Assembly: GCA_002724925.1 (NCBI GenBank)
Contig: PBQA01000013.1
Coordinates: 496,001 to 560,000 of the forward strand
Direction: 5' to 3'
Source: Oceanospirillaceae bacterium
GTDB taxonomy: Bacteria; Pseudomonadota; Gammaproteobacteria; Pseudomonadales; Oceanobacteraceae
Length of the DNA: 64,000 bases
Below, piece by piece: positions 62,458-64,000 of this stretch (within the stretch, counting starts at the first letter, position 1; every line of letters begins with the position of its first letter). Below the pieces are notes generated by a model. It saw only the letters and a program-made list of their open reading frames with translations. It did not search any database and was not told the origin of the DNA. A program made the translations under genes and the position numbers.

Positions 62458-64000
62458 ATGACGCGTCAGGCGCCGCAAATACGGGTTCGGGAAGCAGATA
62501 CTGATAAGACGCTTCCTGACCTGCACCCCGTACTTTCCCGTGTATATATGAGTCGTGGGATCTCTGACGTTGACGACCTTAATCTGCAGTTAGCGGGCCT
62601 GATCCCTTATCATGAAATGCTCGGCATTGAAGAGGCGGTAACGGCGCTTTTACCTGTGGTGACTGAGGGAAAGCGGCTGCTTGTCGTCGGTGATTTTGAT
62701 GCCGATGGGGCAACCAGTACAGCGGTGGCTCTGCGGGCACTGACCATAATGGGCGCCAGGGATCTGGATTACCTTGTGCCTAACCGTTTCGATTTTGGGT
62801 ACGGCTTATCTCCTGAGCTGGTGGCGGTTGCCGTAGAGCGCCGACCGGACCTGATCATGACCGTCGACAACGGCATTGCCTCAGTGAGTGGTGTCGCGGC
62901 AGCAAACGCAGCAGGTATCCCTGTGGTGGTGACCGATCACCACCTGCCCGGAGAAGATCTGCCTGATGCTTTAGCAATTGTAAATCCGAACCAGCACGGT
63001 TGTGCTTTCCCATCTAAGGCTGCCTGCGGCTGCACTGTTGTTTTCTATCTGATGCTGGCTTTACGTGCGCGTTTAGCGGAAGCCGGCTGGTTTGACCGAA
63101 TCGGAACCGGCCAGCCACCGAATCTGGCGTCGCTGATTGATCTGGTTGCACTGGCGACCGTTGCTGATGTCGTTCCGCTGGATAAGAACAATCGAATTCT
63201 GGTAGAGCAGGGGCTACGGCGTATACGCGCCGGAAAATGCCAACCAGGCATACTTGCTCTCCTGCAAGCCGCAAAGAGAGATCATCGGCAGCTGGTCTCT
63301 ACTGATCTGGGGTTTGCTGTCGGCCCAAGAATTAATGCAGCAGGCCGCCTTGATGATATGTCTTTGGGAATTGAGTGTCTGCTGACGGACGATTTCAACC
63401 GGGCTGTGGATATAGCCTCCGAATTGGATGCATTTAACCGTGACCGTCGCCAGATTGAGCAGGCGATGCAAGGTGAAGCACTCGTCTTACTTGAGCGAAT
63501 GGATACCGGCCCGGCCGAGGGTTACGGTGTTTGTCTCTATCACTCTGAGTGGCATCAGGGGGTTATTGGGATACTGGCGTCGAGAATTAAAGAGCGGCTG
63601 CATCGTCCTGTCATTGCATTTGCTCGTGGTGAAAATGGCGAGATCAAGGGCTCAGCTCGCTCAATCAGCGGATTACATATCCGCGATGCACTTGACCGTG
63701 TTGACCGTATGGCACCAGGTCTGATTGTTAAATTTGGCGGGCACGCTATGGCTGCCGGGCTGACGTTGGCCGCGGGTACCTTTGAGCGATTTCGCTCGTT
63801 ATTCGATGAGGTATGCCAGAGCATGCTCAGTGAAGACGCCTTGCAACAGACACTTGATACTGACGGGGTGCTCAATGCCGCGGATTTCAATATGGCGCTG
63901 GCAGAAGCGCTGCGCCTGGGAGGGCCTTGGGGACAGGCTTTTCCTGAGCCGCAGTTCTCGGGAAATTTTCGTCTGATTCAGCAACGTGTAGTTGGCGGTA
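62458..64000 (+). CDS. recJ: Single-stranded-DNA-specific exonuclease RecJ (5' part)
   Basis: The frame runs open from the ATG at 62458 (GGAGA site five bases upstream) to the window edge, 514 codons of an expected ~570. RecJ is a 5'-3' ssDNA exonuclease in recombination and mismatch repair. The DHH-family motifs are clear: VVGDFDADGATSTA, TVDNGIA, VTDHHLPG, LATVADVVPLDKNNR, GPRINAAGRLDDM, SEWHQGVIGILASRIKER and KFGGHAMAAGL. One odd point: the normally conserved SLAGVGV segment reads AACGCTV here, adding two cysteines. Confidence 0.95.
   Translation, partial: MTRQAPQIRVREADTDKTLPDLHPVLSRVYMSRGISDVDDLNLQLAGLIPYHEMLGIEEAVTALLPVVTEGKRLLVVGDFDADGATSTAVALRALTIMGARDLDYLVPNRFDFGYGLSPELVAVAVERRPDLIMTVDNGIASVSGVAAANAAGIPVVVTDHHLPGEDLPDALAIVNPNQHGCAFPSKAACGCTVVFYLMLALRARLAEAGWFDRIGTGQPPNLASLIDLVALATVADVVPLDKNNRILVEQGLRRIRAGKCQPGILALLQAAKRDHRQLVSTDLGFAVGPRINAAGRLDDMSLGIECLLTDDFNRAVDIASELDAFNRDRRQIEQAMQGEALVLLERMDTGPAEGYGVCLYHSEWHQGVIGILASRIKERLHRPVIAFARGENGEIKGSARSISGLHIRDALDRVDRMAPGLIVKFGGHAMAAGLTLAAGTFERFRSLFDEVCQSMLSEDALQQTLDTDGVLNAADFNMALAEALRLGGPWGQAFPEPQFSGNFRLIQQRVVGG

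Overview
The window is a gene-dense chromosomal segment of a marine-type gammaproteobacterium. The gene content and order resemble the Oceanospirillales/Pseudomonadales side of the class: AlgP and MvaT-like nucleoid proteins, pilF between rlmN and ispG, cysE-iscR-iscS, feoAB, and RNase II and RecJ of the E. coli type. The genus cannot be fixed from the sequence alone. I see no prophage, insertion sequence, integrase, CRISPR array or rRNA operon. Almost all of the window is core genome.

Region by region. 1-4.8 kb holds adk, an AlgP-like AT-hook protein, tsaB, uppP and rsmJ. 4.8-8.3 kb holds plsB and slyX on the minus strand and a membrane-anchored cold-shock-domain protein. 8.5-21.2 kb is the classical suhB/trmJ-cysE-iscRS-ndk-rlmN-pilF-ispG-hisS-yfgM-bamB-der block. 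It shows three departures: SuhB has lost most of its metal-binding residues, iscU-iscA-hscB-hscA-fdx-iscX are absent between iscS and ndk, and rodZ is absent between pilF and ispG. 21.2-30.6 kb holds a GlxA-type regulator, a YbaN-like protein, a PAP2 phosphatase, a Tim44-domain protein coupled to metG, a CorB/CorC-type protein, a YpjD-like membrane protein and ffh. ffh is followed by a palindromic element of about 100-120 bp. 30.6-35.4 kb is an accessory patch: YjbQ, an AT-rich pair of unrecognised genes, a pirin, a small lipoprotein and an Old Yellow Enzyme. 35.4-44.7 kb holds a DUF3087 protein, thrC, a DUF2947 protein, a three-gene retropepsin-like / 7TM-transglutaminase-like / ATP-grasp cassette, an HDOD protein, tartronate-semialdehyde reductase with hydroxypyruvate isomerase, a DUF1289 protein and a CspA-type protein. 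45-50 kb holds a BASS transporter, a flavin reductase, feoBA behind a clear Fur box, and the MvaT-like protein. 50-60 kb holds RNase II, two paralogous ETFB-methyltransferase-like proteins, an MBL hydrolase, msrA, a TatD-type nuclease, a Yip1 membrane protein behind a structured leader, an MltC-like transglycosylase, small unknown proteins and an AraC regulator. 60-64 kb holds two identical initiator tRNA genes behind a strong promoter, a FolM-like reductase, a truncated HPPK, a secreted ATP-dependent DNA ligase (LigE) and the first ~514 codons of recJ.

Functional links. TsaB (t6A), RsmJ, TrmJ, RlmN, MetG, HisS and the initiator tRNAs serve translation. UppP, MltC, PlsB, BamB and YfgM serve the envelope. 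IscR/IscS and FeoAB serve iron and sulfur. AlgP and MvaT shape the nucleoid. Best candidates for new biology: the pseudoenzyme-like SuhB, the stripped isc operon with a matching loss of the IscS C-terminal tail, the unrecognised AT-rich gene pair at 31.0-32.8 kb, the structured leader before the Yip1 gene, and the palindromic element after ffh.
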